Shown: positions 11,451 through 22,649 of the stretch, one piece after another | How the letters are laid out: each line of letters opens with the position of its first letter | Position numbering within the stretch: position 1 is the stretch's first letter | Source: Rosa chinensis | Lineage: Eukaryota; Streptophyta; Magnoliopsida; Rosales; Rosaceae | Assembly: GCF_002994745.2 (NCBI RefSeq) | Contig: NC_037088.1 | Location: 54,341,897 to 54,405,896 of the forward strand | Direction: 5' to 3' | DNA: 64,000 nt | The notes under the pieces: model-generated | What the model was told of the DNA's origin: nothing | Database searches by the model: none | Seen by the model: the letters and a program-made list of their open reading frames with translations, nothing else | Translations under genes and position numbers: made by a program

Positions 11451-13794
11451 GGTCTCTTGCCGTCCCATCGATGCACCTGTTAATTTCAACATGACAACGA
11501 ATTCAAATACATACCGAGAAACCTAAATTGCACAATTTTAATTCATAGACAAAGTCACAATATCACCACAATTCAGACACCAAATTGCTTTTGGTGTAAA
11601 AGGTTAAAAATCCATTGGTGAGGTTGATATTTTTGTATGCAGATTTGGTTAGATGATTTATGATTTGAATAGGTTCATTCTCACTACAAATTGGTGTCAA
11701 AAAGGCCTACCTTGCCATAAAATGTAGGCTATAGTGGAAAGCATATGGAATGAAAATCATGTATAATGTGAATCCCATTGGCTTTGGACTAGCTAGCAGG
11801 ACATTCTAATCGGGTGATATTTGGAGCTTCAGATTATACTAAGCAACTTCCTAGGAGACAATTCCACCTGAACTGAAATAATTGGAATCCTTTTTTGGGT
11901 AGCATCATTGATTTTTCAAGCAAGTAAAGACATACTGCTTATATCTAATTAAATTCCTAGCTAGGCTGCTAGCTAGCTTAACATTCCAATCCTTAAACTG
12001 TAGTGTTGGTGTATCCAACCACTTTTCAATAATATTAATGGAGTACTACTACTACAGCATTAACTTCTAGATCTAGTTCAGATTTCATTTTCATTATGTT
12101 TGTTGATCAATAGTTAGTTCCTCTTTTGCTTCCAATAATTCTTGACAAAAGATTTTAGAAGGATGCTAATTAGGTGCTACTAATTCTTAAACATACTTAT
12201 TATGTGTAATATGTGGTAATTATGGTTTTATACTTTTAAGAATAATTTGGTATTTTGCCCAACTCGTTTAGGACGCCTTCTAGTTAGGGACATTCCCTCA
12301 GCAATTTCACAATAGCTGGAATACAAGTAGTAGGATGCTTGTCAAATCATTTATATAGACAACATCTATCATGTCTAAGACATTATATATCTTTATTCCT
12401 TATTACGTTTTATAAGTATAGAGGTTTTATAAACATAGAGAGCGATATTCACGCTTTTTATCATTACTTTTGAATAATACAGCTCTATTATAATTTTAAA
12501 AATGATGTGATAGAACAGTTAAAAGTTATAAATATATCATTATACATCAAATTAATCCATCAAACATTTGTGACATTTCACAAATGCATATATATCGCTG
12601 GTTTTGAAATTAAAAATAGGCTTGACACGATTAAAACTTTCATGATGCACAAAATTTACAGAAATGGATAGCTCTTAAAAGTACGTGTCCAACCTGCAAT
12701 CCACTGCAAAGTGCAAACCTAACCAAAACGTACTACTCTAAACTTTCAGTTCTCTTATTTCTTAGTTGCATCTCAAACCTACGTACATACTCCTCACACC
12801 AAATTGAAACCACCATCACTAATACAGTGTGAAATGAGTACAAGAAGTAACATGCAAGTCATTGGAAATTCTGGTAGCTAGGTAGGAGAACTGGTGAAGT
12901 AACATTTATGTCGTCTTTGGGGATATTTGGAGTTTGCTGATCAGAGTATTAGACTAACACATTTTAAGGGGAACAACCTTATCGAAGACTGAAAGCAAAT
13001 GGGTCCTTTACCTCCTGATCAATATAACTGTAGCATGCATGATGCAGGCTCCACATGCATTCATTCAAACGTAGTCTTTGTATAATGTAGGCTTTGGTTT
13101 AATTCCAACCCAATTTTAGTTGTTGGCAGTGACCGACACCTAACTCTCAAATTTCAAAACTTCACTAATTGAGGGCTGATAATAACTTGCACCATCCCTC
13201 AAAGTATAGGGCTGTTTCCCTTGCCAAAGAAAAAAGTACAGTTTTTAACATTAGTGGTCGATGTCTGAAAAGTCAGTTAAAAAAAAAAAAAAACAACAAC
13301 AACAACAATATTCTGAAAATAAAAATGAGGTATAATTTGTACGAGAGATTGGTGGTCGGTGCATTGCTTGTGGTTCACTGAATAATGTTGGGGCTTTTTG
13401 CCCACTGGCTGACCTAAGCATGTTCGAGACACATTGGCCATATATAACCCGACTATATGAGCTAACACCTAAAACCTTAGGGTTGGTTGAGACTAAAGAG
13501 GATGGATTGAGCTGGAAATGACCTCATAATCGGAGCCTCAATGTGGTAGCTAGAGGACGGCCAAGAGGTAACCGTAACAAACCTAAGCAGTTGGAGTCCA
13601 CTATTTAGGAGCTTGAGGCTTCATCTGTTTTAATTTCCGGTTCCTTCTGATTCTAAAAGAAAGGGGAAAGCGCATGAGTAGGCGTTGTCTATCAAGAAAC
13701 CCTAGGTAACTGCATAATTTTCATTAGCTTTGGCAAGTTTCCTTAGACCTCCAAGATGTCTTGTACCAAAATTTTGAGTATTCGATAGTTTTTA
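11451..13794. other. Gene-free stretch
   Basis: About 2.3 kb of AT-rich sequence with no credible exon. Around 13530-13600 the plus strand reads VVARGRPRGNRNKPK, an AT-hook-like phrase typical of LINE-derived ORF1 tails, but it is interrupted by stops soon after. An A-run followed by (CAA)n lies at about 13279-13310. Nothing else is recognisable. Confidence 0.5.
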
Positions 13795-14111
13795 AGGCAC
13801 GTTTATTTAATTGGAATGGATGGGAATGATTACGGGGTAAAAATATTCATGAGTTTACTAACACATAAGGAATCGGAATGATTCCGGATAAAAGTATTCC
13901 CGCATTTACTAACACATGAAGGAATCAGAATGAGTGGAGGTCTCACCTCCTTGTAAGGAATCGATTCCTGAATACTTAGGAATTTGATTACGAAGTAGAG
14001 AGATGAGTTTAGGGATCAAATCCCCCTGAATCAATACCGATTCCTTTATTTTCTCATTCCATTAGTCTCCGATTCATGATTATTTTTCATTCAAAATAAG
14101 TAAACGTGTCA
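13795..14111. mobile_element. PIF/Harbinger-like MITE, 317 bp
   Basis: Inverted termini AGGCACGTTTA and TGACACGTTTA (reverse complement of the right end) extend imperfectly inward. The TSD is TTA at 13792-13794 and 14112-14114, the usual target of Tourist/PIF elements. It has no coding capacity. The interior holds repeated CATTTACTAACACAT-type segments and GGAATGATTCC motifs. Confidence 0.8.
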
Positions 14112-14114
14112 TTA

Positions 14115-14849
14115 GAGTCAATACTCAATAGGCTAGGTATGTGCTGCAAATGTAGTGTGTTTTTTTTTCCCCTAAGCTTTTCAATCTATTATAGGTGTTC
14201 TTCGTTAGAGATTTACTCCGATCCCCACGTGGCCGAATACATAAAAACATTATTGCAACAAGAATCTAGGTTTTGGTGTATGTAATACTCGAATGTTACT
14301 AAATTTGAACGTTTATATATTATTCATTTCCAAAGAAAAACGAAACAGATTAATCAAGAAATCAAACATACGGACACCCAAAATCAATGCACCTAGAGAG
14401 AGGTAGGGATTGTTCCCATGCCAGAATAGAAAACAATGTCAGTTAGTAATTTAATAGAAAACAATGTCAGTTAGTAATTGGTTGTCTTGTGAGCTAAGCT
14501 TAATATTCAAAGCTTCTGTTACATGGTGAACAATTTGGTGAAGAAATAAATGACACATACATTGCATTAACAAGGAAAAGGCAAAAGCTGCAGGTTTGAA
14601 GCCACTTTGACACTCCATTCCCAAATTAAGAAGAAGATCGAGCTGATTGATTTCGATAACCATTATGATCGAAGCGATTCCACTGCTGGTTGATGCCTTC
14701 CACTGATTGATGTGACACCCTGCTGCTGCATTCAGGCCCTTACTTTCAATCGTGCACGTGTTATGCATTAAATCGGTCCTACATCCATGGAAATCCATCC
14801 CCCTGCTTTAAATTATTCTTCGAGTTTCTGGTCATCATCTTTTTTTTCT
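14115..14849. other. Gene-free stretch with a short direct repeat
   Basis: A 28-bp unit (AATAGAAAACAATGTCAGTT...) is repeated in tandem at 14425-14480. A 115-codon minus-strand open frame (14451-14798) has no recognisable domain, contains no splice context and is partly made of the repeat. I do not consider it a gene. Confidence 0.45.
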
Positions 14850-14852
14850 TTA

Positions 14853-15602
14853 GAGCAAGTTTATCCGTCGGTCATGAGGTCATTTATTATTCATTGTTTT
14901 TTAAGAAAAAAATACAAACAGTACCTAATCTATGGCCAACTCTGAATTTTTGTACCTAAATTTTCAAAACTATCACTTTAGTACCTGAAGTTCGGATTCC
15001 GACCCAACTTTAGTATCTAGAACACTGTTGGCCGTTACGGAGTTAGTCAACTGTCAAACTTTGAGGGGTATTTTCGTCCTTTCACTAAATTTCTTCTTCT
15101 TCTTCAAGCTCTCTTCATCTTCTTCTTCCTCCTAACTCTGTCATCATCTTCTCCAGACCATTAGCAAAAGAATGAAACCCAGAATTGGGGCAAATTAACT
15201 TCATTTCTTGGATCTGATTAGACATCACCCATCTTTCTCTCTTTTTTCTTTTCTTTGGGCTGGGTCACAATTTTTTTTTTCTTTTTCTTTTTTTCCACTC
15301 TTTCTCTCTTCTTCCTTTTTTCTTTTCTCTCTTCTTCTTCCTTCGCCTGCTGGTAGATCGAGGGTGGGCGCTGGTGGGCAGGCTGTTGGCTTGCTGATGC
15401 TGGGGCAGTAGCGCAGAGGGAGATGTACGAGGCGAGGCTGGGCAACGCTCGGCCTGGTGTGCTGGTCTGGCCGGCTGTGGGGCTTCGCGGCAGGGGTTGC
15501 GGCGGGGGGCTGGGCTGGAGAGGAGGAGGCGCGGGGCTGCTGGAAGAATTTTTTTTTTTTGGTCGTTGATAATGGTTAGAGAGAGAGAGAGAAGAAGAAG
15601 AG

Positions 15603-15639
<37 letters not shown>

Positions 15640-16034
15640 TGAATTAAATATGAAAAGATGAAATTACCCTTCAATATATGCCACCTGTCAGACGCCGTTA
15701 CTGAGTTAACGGCTTCAGGTACTAAAGTTGGGTCGGGGTCCGAACTTCAGGTACCAAAGTGATAGTTTTGAAAATTTGGGTACAAAAATTTGGAGTCGGC
15801 CATAGGTTGGGTACTGTTTGTATGTTTTTCCCTTGTTTTTTTATGTGTTTTTTCACTCTCTAGGTCATGAGCATAGTGTATTTCGTGCCATGAGTCACCT
15901 TGGTGACCTACAAGCTGACTTGGTGACCCAGATCTTATTGGAAACTGAGCCGGTGACCCAGAGAGTGGAAATAAACACTAAAAAGCAGTGAATAATATGT
16001 GACCTAGTAATACAAGGGGTGAACTAGCTTGCTC
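14853..16034. mobile_element. MITE A (GAGCAAGTT termini), interrupted by a Mutator-like element
   Basis: Begins GAGCAAGTTTATCC after TTA (14850-14852) and ends AGCTTGCTC before TTA (16035-16037). The two halves (14853-about 14903 and about 15833-16034) align with MITE B, including TTTATGTGT..TTTCACTCT, GGTGACCCAGATCTTATTGG and the TAAACACT..AAACAGTG block. Total without the insert is about 250 bp. It is non-coding. Confidence 0.83.
14904..15832. mobile_element. Long-TIR Mutator-like (MULE-type) non-autonomous element
   Basis: The two arms (about 14904-15085 and about 15660-15832) are inverted copies. Landmarks are ATACAAACAGTACC against GGTACTGTTTGTAT, CTATGGCCAACTC against GAGTCGGCCATAG, CACTTTAGTACCTGAAGTTC against GAACTTCAGGTACCAAAGTG, and CCGTTACGGAGTTA against the matching TAACGGC block. 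T-rich flanks (TTGTTTTTT on both sides) make a roughly 9-bp TSD likely but slippery. The interior is a TTC-rich strand, a GC-rich patch (15340-15540) and (GA)n/(TA)n at 15572-15636. No transposase is present. Confidence 0.85.
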
Positions 16035-16037
16035 TTA

Positions 16038-16312
16038 GAGCAAGTTCACCCATGGGTTACCAGGTCACCTACTGTTCGATTCACTGCTTTTTATGTGTAT
16101 TTTCACTCTTTGGGTCATGGGCAAAATGTATTTTGTGCCCTGGGTCGCCCTGTGTCACCATGGGTCACTTTCTAGGTCACTCTGGTGATCTACAAGCTAA
16201 CCTGGTGACCCAGATCTTATTGGAAACTGTGTCCTTGACCCAGATAGTGAAAATAAACACTCAAAAACAGTGAATAGTAGGTGAACTGGTGACCCAACAG
16301 GTGAACTTGCTC
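16038..16312. mobile_element. MITE B (GAGCAAGTT termini), 275 bp
   Basis: Perfect inverted termini GAGCAAGTTCACC and GGTGAACTTGCTC, with TTA at 16035-16037 and 16313-16315. It is an uninterrupted copy of the same family as MITE A and abuts it across one shared TTA. The interior repeats GGTCACC/GGTGACC motifs, giving strong foldback potential. Confidence 0.88.
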
Positions 16313-16315
16313 TTA

Positions 16316-17772
16316 GTCTGCCGAAGATGATATATGATAATCCAGTACTAATTGATCCTATAGACATGTGCAGACAATCACACGAACATTAACATATTAA
16401 CTTGCGTTAGCTTATGAGGGCAAGTGAACGAAGATTAATTATTGTGACTGCTTGGAAAAAAAAAACACACACACACATAACTTCAACTCTTCAAGTGCGA
16501 GTTATTGTATCAGATCAGCACACAAATTGCTCGATAAAATGTCTAAAACGGATTGTAGCTAGTCAAGTAAGAATGACCAAAGACTACACCAGCCAAGTGG
16601 CCAACTAACAAAAAAAGAAGAATCTGTTCTTTTTGAAAAAGGGCTGTTTAGTTTAGTAATTGGGAAAACCAAGGTGGACATTTCTAATAGCAGTAAAAGT
16701 AGAGTAGGGCACAAACACAGGGAGTGAGAAAGTGAAAAACTAAGGGCCGCACGAGGGAAAGCGAATCAAGTCGATAATTCCATATATTGCTGTCGGTTTG
16801 CATGCGTTTTTATTTTATTTGTTATTTCTTCTCTAGAAAATCTGAAGCTTTCGAACTGAGAAAGTCAATTATTACTGTAGTAAAAAGGGTTTTACTCCAT
16901 TGTCAAAACGAACTAGAAGAAAAACGTCATGTTAAGACTTTTTAAGAAAACCAATTAGTCCATAATTAACTCAACATCCTTCAACGATTTTCAGAAACAT
17001 CAGAGCCGTCATATCATTTTCGAATTCTACAAAGTAGATTATGTTCACAGCTCAGTTATAGATAAAGAGAATTAGGAACCACTAATACTATATTAGGCCA
17101 ATGAATCATGAAAAGACTTTTAGATTAGTAATCACTTGATTTTGTGGTAGGAATATAGTATGTCTAGGTGATAATTGCAAGTCTCCTTGAGATAGGAAAG
17201 GCAAATTAAGTTGGTCAATAATTGAAAAGCATATATCAACCATAACAAATTAACACAATATATATCTCATACATAACATACATGGCAGCAAGTTTAATTA
17301 GGGATCTGATTTCTGGAACCGAAAGTGAAAAGTAGAGAGTCTTTATTAGCCAAGTGTGGAAAGAGTGAAAGAATAATTAGATACTCTCGATCTATTTTCA
17401 TTGTAATATAACCAGAAATCTCCATAATAAAACTCAAAGAAACCGGAAGTCCCAGCAATCTGACAATCTGGACCAAAATTAAAGAACTCCGGAATCAATC
17501 AATTACGTGATGAAGAATTACCTATATTGATCGTCAACCATCATTCTATCATCATCAATATTACAACTAATTGACTTCAAGGTTTTCATCCAAATCTAGA
17601 GAGAGAGTGAGAGAGATTCAACAAAATTGTAAGATATAAAATTGCTTCAAAGATTGTACTTCAAAACTTCCTTCGGATAGTTGTACGCTACGCTACACAC
17701 ACACACGCCCACATATCTATATACACACACACACACTGGTATATATTCATTCCGTAATGAACTAGTACTCGA
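16316..17772. other. Gene-free stretch and 3' flank of the RTFL gene
   Basis: No exon is recognised. (AC)n runs lie at about 16463-16477 and 17692-17736. The last few hundred bases before 17773 would include the 3' untranslated region of the minus-strand RTFL/DVL gene, but no clear poly(A) signal can be fixed. Confidence 0.45.
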
Positions 17773-18000
17773 TCATGGATCACCACACTCACGCCAGCAC
17801 ATTAACATGGTGATGCAGCGCCGGAGTATATAGAACCTTGCCCTTTGCTCCTTCACCAGCATACTGCATCTCCGCCCAAACGATCTGCACGGGTCTCGCA
17901 CGTGCTTACTGCAGAAGTTGCTGTTGCTGCTGTTTTGTTCTTGCACGTGCTTACTGCAGAAGTTTCTGTTGCTGCTGCTGTTGCTTTGGTCTTCCTTCAT
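17773..18000 (-). CDS. RTFL/DVL (ROTUNDIFOLIA-like) small peptide
   Basis: 75-aa intronless ORF from ATG at 18000 to a stop at 17773. The C-terminal half is a clear DVL domain: RSFGRRCSMLVKEQ (about 39-52) leads into RARFYILRRCITMLMCW (about 53-69) and the tail RECGDP. The conserved RFYI-RRC-ML-CW pattern is visible. Family members are plasma-membrane-associated peptides that limit longitudinal cell proliferation and change leaf, fruit and inflorescence shape when overexpressed. The N-terminal half is low-complexity and contains a duplicated NFCSKHV segment (about 13-19 and 28-34) caused by a DNA duplication. The frame stays open upstream into a polyarginine run, but no ATG lies there, so 18000 is preferred. 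Which RTFL paralogue it is cannot be told. Confidence 0.87.
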   Translation of the reverse strand: MKEDQSNSSSNRNFCSKHVQEQNSSNSNFCSKHVRDPCRSFGRRCSMLVKEQRARFYILRRCITMLMCWRECGDP

Positions 18001-18013
18001 ACCTATACAGTAA

Positions 18014-18043
18014 TTTCTTCTTCTTCTTCTTCTTCTTCTTCTT
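18014..18043. repeat. (TTC)n / (GAA)n microsatellite in the RTFL leader
   Basis: About nine or ten TTC triplets on the plus strand, i.e. a GAA run in the transcribed leader of the RTFL/DVL gene, 14 bases upstream of its ATG. It keeps the upstream frame open as polyarginine. Confidence 0.9.
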
Positions 18044-18171
18044 ATCAACACGGTGCTTGAAACTTTGTCTTACTCTTGCAAGTGAGAGAGAGTGAGATGG
18101 AGACGCTTCTTTGTTTAGTGGTGAAGACTGATTCAGTAAGGACAGAGTGGCTTAATGAGGAAGAATATGAC

Positions 18172-18178
18172 TTTTATA
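18172..18178 (-). promoter_or_regulatory. TATA box of the RTFL/DVL gene
   Basis: On the minus strand this reads CTATAAAAG, about 170 bases upstream of the ATG. A start site about 30 bases downstream (near 18140) would give a leader of about 140 bases containing the GAA repeat. Confidence 0.6.
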
Positions 18179-18430
18179 GATAGGTCTCCTTGGCTGAAAA
18201 GACGAGTTTATCCGTGCTATAGTAGTCTCCGTGTATACTCCGTGGTGGATTATAAGGTAATTTGGTTATAAGCTAAAGCTGTCCTCCACTTGCACACGGG
18301 TACACCCATTTTTCAATCGGAAATTATTGAATCTGTTTGTATTATTAGTTTGGTTGATGATGTCAAGATAGTAGTAAGAGATTTAGAGAATAACGAGGTT
18401 GTCATATACTCATATTGTTGTATTATTATT

Positions 18431-19351
18431 ATAACAAATTACATATTTGTTAGTCTTTAAATTTTTTCTTGAAAAATAGTTTAGTCTCCTTCTTTTTAAA
18501 TTAAACTGGATATTTTTTTATTCTCTCTAATTCTCACACGATAGGTCCACATCATGTCTAAAATGATTATTATACCCCTATTTGCTCTTTTTTTATTAAT
18601 TTTCTCTTTTCTCTTTTTTATCTTTTTATTTTGTAATCCTTTTTTATTTTATTTTTTCTGCTTCTCTCTCTCCTCTCTCTCGCTCCAGTTCCCCAACCCC
18701 AATTCCAGCTCCGACCAGCCCAGCTCCAATCTCATTTCCAACCAACTCGCCTCCACCGAGCTCCACTCCCAACCCTTTACTCAAGGCCCCAATCTCTCAC
18801 CCTCCTCTGCCTCTTTTGCTCCACCGAATCCCAACCAGAAACCCCAACCCCCAAATTGGATCCACATCTAACACCCCATTTGACTCGCAAAATGGAGGAT
18901 TTCGGTTTCCTTCTCGGCCCAAACGTTGATGCCGGTTGTAACAACCTAGACCCGGAGAACTGGGAGTACAACCTGCATCTCGAACTTGATGATGCCCACC
19001 AACACAATTCTAGGATGCTCAGATTTCGCTTTGCTCTGAGCTCACTTTTCACCAATAAATCTACAGTGACGGAGGTGGCTGTGACGGCGAGTGGTATGAC
19101 CTCCCCAACTCGACCCGCAACCCAAGATTGAAGATCGGAAAAAAAAGGGTCTTGCTCCATTTTGCTCTTGTCTTGCGTTGCGCGCAGAGAGAGAGAGAGG
19201 GGTAGAAAAAAAAAAAGAAGTAAGGGGTATAATAGTCATTTTGGACATGTTCTGTGCGAATTCAAGAGAATAATGACTAAATTATTAATTTAAAAGGTGA
19301 GAGATTGAACTATTTTCTGGAGTAAATTATAGAGAGTAACAAGTATTTAAT
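18431..19351. mobile_element. Long-TIR Mutator-like non-autonomous element with gene-like core
   Basis: Arms at about 18431-18585 and 19205-19351 are inverted copies: AAAATAGTTTAGTCTC against GAGATTGAACTATTTTC-type sequence, TTATTCTCTCTAATTC against the matching right arm, and CATGTCTAAAATGATTATTA against its complement TAATAGTCATTTTGGACATG. ATTATTATT flanks both ends (about 18422-18430 and 19352 on), a possible 9-bp TSD in repetitive sequence. The core (18660-19200) is far more GC-rich and carries a 91-codon frame (18856-19131) of unknown identity. This is a pattern seen when MULEs carry host DNA (Pack-MULE), but no donor gene is recognised. Confidence 0.75.
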
Positions 19352-19611
19352 CATTATTATTATTATTTGGATTTTTTTTCAACTTTTTATTGTTGGATTA
19401 GAAAATAAACACCGACCCTTAGAGATTGACTGGGGTATCATCCAATTATGAGCACGATCATAAGTCGGCCATAGGTAGTCTAAAATTAGAAAAAAGAAAT
19501 CGATTTGAGAATTACTAGAGTTTGTTGTTCTAGTGATTAATAATATATATAACTTAAAAGAGTTTGTCACCAATTATCTTTTATTCAAGATTGTAGTTGA
19601 ACATCTTCAAA

Positions 19612-20021
19612 TAGATATCCAGGGGCGGAACTATGTTGGGGTCTGGGTGGTCCGGACCCCTGCAAGTTTTTTTCAATATCTTCCTTATTTAGATATTTTA
19701 TTCATAGAATATTAATATATACCATACTTATCTCACCAAAATTAATATATTAACCAATCACAACCCAGAATAATTAATATTTGGTATGAATTTAGATTAA
19801 ACTTGTGTTTTCTTTTGGAAACTATTAAAGCCTTATAAAATATTTAAGCTTCTTTCTTACTAAAATTTTTGTTCAAACATAAATTATGGTATAAAACTAT
19901 TAATTACTTCTTGGCTAATTAGCTTTTTTTATTATTTTGAATATTTGGTACTTGCATTTAAGAAAAATTGCATTTTGAACCCCCCAAAACTTTCGAACCT
20001 AGTTCCGCCCCTGTAGATATC
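19612..20021. mobile_element. hAT-type MITE with perfect 8-bp TSD
   Basis: The element at 19620-20013 (394 bp) begins CAGGGGCGGAACTA and ends TAGTTCCGCCCCTG, a perfect 14-bp inverted repeat. TSD TAGATATC is at 19612-19619 and 20014-20021. The termini match the widespread CAGGGGCGGA hAT MITEs of plants. The interior is AT-rich and non-coding. Confidence 0.92.
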
Positions 20022-20973
20022 GATTTCCAATCATAATATTAAGGTATATTAATTTACGATAAGAATGTCAAAAAAATTATTATACTATAGTCGTTTGTAA
20101 CACCGCATCATCTTGGTTTCCTAAGCTACTAATCCATCAAAATACAAAAGAAATTAAAAGAAACACACGTTGACATCAAGAGCCGGTAAGCTGTGACCTA
20201 TTGGTAAGTTATAATTCTAACATTGTAAAGGTCATGGGTTCTTGCATATATAAGGGTGGGATAAGATTTTTTATTTTATTTATTTATTTTATATATAAAA
20301 ACATCAAGACCTTTGGTCTGATTTCATATTTGTTTAGCAACGTCAGTAATTAAAATGAAGAGTATATAGCATGTTGTGCCTGAGTTTGTGAAACATCGTT
20401 ATCGGATTTATTTTTTTCCTTTTACCTACTTTTTTAATCCAAACAAGCTTGAGACTCGGCCTCGTGATCAATTTGGAGAGTCATGCTTTCGAAGCATTTG
20501 CACAATTGCACTCTCACCTGTATCCTTTCGTGAATAGAGAAACTTGATGCCATAGATCGTACGTGGCCTAAGTCCTAATTTCGTGCTCACATGTTGCTTG
20601 ACTAGTTGGACCATCTGCCTCTGCCTATTTGGAAAATGGAAAGGAACACATCATAAAGGTTACCTTTCAAAGTATGCAAAGGGAATACAATGGAACATGG
20701 TTCTTCCTGCTATACAATGGAACACGGTTCTAATTATATGCATCACTTGGGAATAAAATGCGCATGTGAAAATAAAAACGTGGATTTCAGATCAATACAC
20801 GGATTGGGTTTTGACTCGGAATAGATTTTTGTTGCATACCAGAAGATTTGATCAAAATATTAATGTGTTTGTCTACACAATTCAAGCCAAAGCTTACGTG
20901 CATGCACTTGAATTAGATAGATTTAATAATGCTTTTCAATGAGGACTAATTTTGTCTTCACAAGCTAACGATT

Positions 20974-21018
<45 letters not shown>
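20022..21018. other. Gene-free stretch, possible SINE scrap
   Basis: Around 20180-20260 a segment (GTGACCTATTGGTAAG...AAAGGTCATGGGTTC) resembles a tRNA-derived SINE head, with A-box and B-box-like spacing. The B box is broken and no TSD was found. (TA)n-(TG)n at about 20976-21018 abuts the palindromic array. No exon is seen. Confidence 0.4.
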
Positions 21019-21424
21019 ACATATCCTATCCAGAGCTGAGCTCCGCTTTGAAATTAATGTGTGAAGCTCGAGTTTTGAGTCACTTTTCGGTCGCATATCC
21101 ACATTTCGACTGTTCAGTTTTTACGTACTAGTGTATAGATCATCTCTGCAAATTTTCAGCCAAATTGATGATCGTTAAGACATTGATAACTATTTTAAAG
21201 TTAGTACGGTTCAGGTTGACAGATTCAGTCTGTTCATTGGTTTAAGCGAGTTAGATATCTTAACGATCATCAATTTAATTGGCTGAAAATTTGCAGAGAT
21301 GATCTATACAGTAGTACCTAAAAACTGAACGGTAGAGATGTGGATATGCGACTGAAAAGTGACCAAAAACTCGAACTTCACACGTTAATTTCAAAGCCGA
21401 GCTCCGCTCTGGATAAAATCTGTA
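21019..21424. mobile_element. Palindromic microsatellite-embedded element, copy 1
   Basis: Two arms of about 190 bp fold back on each other. The left arm runs TATCCAGAGC..GAGCTCCGC..CGCATATCCACAT..TAGATCATCTCTGCAA and CAGCCAAATTGATGATCG. The right arm repeats these in reverse complement, ending GAGCTCCGCTCTGGATA. The short asymmetric middle contains TACGGTTCAGGTTGACAGAT. (TA)n(TG)n lies directly to its left and (TA)n directly to its right. It is non-coding. Confidence 0.85.
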
Positions 21425-21435
21425 TATATATATAA

Positions 21436-21827
21436 TATTTATGCAGAGCAAGGCCTCGCTCTGAAATTAAAGTGCGAGGTTGGAGTTTAAGGTCACTTTT
21501 CGGTCTCATATCCATATCTCGACCGTTCAGTTATTAGGTACTAATGTATAGATCATCTCTGCAAAATTTCAGCCAAATTGATGATCTTTAAGGTATCTAA
21601 CTAGCTTAAACCAATGGACGAACTGAATCTATCCAACCTGAACCGTACTAGCTTTAAGGCAGTTATTAATGCCTTAACGATCATCAATTTGGCTGAAATT
21701 TTGCGGAGATGATCTATACATTAGTACCTAGATACTTAACGGTCAAGATCTGGTTATGAGACCGAAAAGTGACCTTAAACTCCAACCTTACACTTTAATT
21801 TCAAGGCCTCGCTCTAGATAGGATATG
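21436..21827. mobile_element. Palindromic microsatellite-embedded element, copy 2
   Basis: Same architecture as copy 1, with outer ends GCAGAGCAAGGCCTCGCTC and CAAGGCCTCGCTCTAGATA. The arms share GGTCACTTTTCGGTCTCATA and the CAGCCAAATTGATGAT core. It is bounded by (TA)n on the left and (TG)n on the right. Confidence 0.85.
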
Positions 21828-21838
21828 TGTGTGTGTGT

Positions 21839-22254
21839 GTAGGTCTTCTCTACTAAAGATATCCTTACCTTAGCTTATGGAACGAATTTTCATATTTTGA
21901 CCACTTTTCGATCACATATTCACATCTTAACTGTTCAGTTTTTAGGTCATAATGTATATATCATCTCTGCAAATTTTCAGCCAAATTGATGATCGTTAAG
22001 GTATCGAACTTGATTATATCAATGAAAGAACCGAATCTGTCCAACCTGAACCGTTCTGGTTCATAATTGTAAATTGCAGTTTTGAATGCCTTAACAATAA
22101 TCAATTTGGCTGAAAATTTGCAGAGATGATCTATACATTAGGACCTAAAAACTGAACGATTAAGATGTGAATATGCGATCGAAAAGTGGTCAAAATATGG
22201 AAATCTATTCCATAAGCTAAGGTAAGGATATCCTTATAAGGATCTCCGCATATA
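21839..22254. mobile_element. Palindromic microsatellite-embedded element, copy 3
   Basis: Outer arms ATATCCTTACCTTAGCTTAT and its complement ATAAGCTAAGGTAAGGATAT, inner arms with the same CACTTTTCGATC...GATGATCG blocks. The middle includes TCTGTCCAACCTGAACCGTT. (TG)n lies directly to its left. Confidence 0.85.
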
Positions 22255-22629
22255 TTAAAAAAAAGTGAATTTCCTTGATATGACTCACTTTTCGATCGCA
22301 TATCCGCATCTCAACCATTCAGTTTTTAGGTCCTCATATATAGATCACTTCTACACATTTTTAGCTAAATTGATGATCGTTTAGGTATCGAACTAGATTA
22401 AATCAATGAACGAACCGAATCTGTCCAACTTGAACGTTCATGTTCATAATTATAAATGGCAGTTTTGAATGTCTTAATGATTATCAATTTGGTTGAAAAT
22501 TTACATAGATGACCTACTCATATATACCTAAAAACTGAACGGTTAATATGTGAATATGAGATCGAAAAGTAGGTTTATCAAGGAAATCCGCATATTTTTA
22601 TAGCAGAAGTCCTCAGCAGGGAAGCACTG
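22255..22629. mobile_element. Palindromic microsatellite-embedded element, copy 4
   Basis: The left arm begins near AATTTCCTTGATA and the right arm ends near TATCAAGGAAATCCGCATAT. The inner arms share the family core with more mismatches than copies 1-3. A (TG)n run of about 20 bases follows at about 22629-22650. Confidence 0.78.
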
Positions 22630-22649
22630 TGTGTGTGTGTGTGTGTGTG

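Noticed and set aside
14451..14798. 115-codon minus-strand frame
   Set aside because: Includes a 28-bp tandem repeat, no recognisable domain, no promoter or splice context.
15208..15445. 67- and 75-codon frames in the CT/GA-rich region
   Set aside because: Products of homopurine/homopyrimidine repeats inside the long-TIR element; no conserved motif.
17838..18095. Cys/Phe-rich plus-strand frames opposite the RTFL gene
   Set aside because: Shadow of CAG/GAA repeats; the minus strand carries the conserved DVL domain.
18554..18871. 105-codon frame with hydrophobic start resembling a signal peptide
   Set aside because: It begins in the terminal inverted repeat of a Mutator-like element and its hydrophobicity comes from T-rich DNA.
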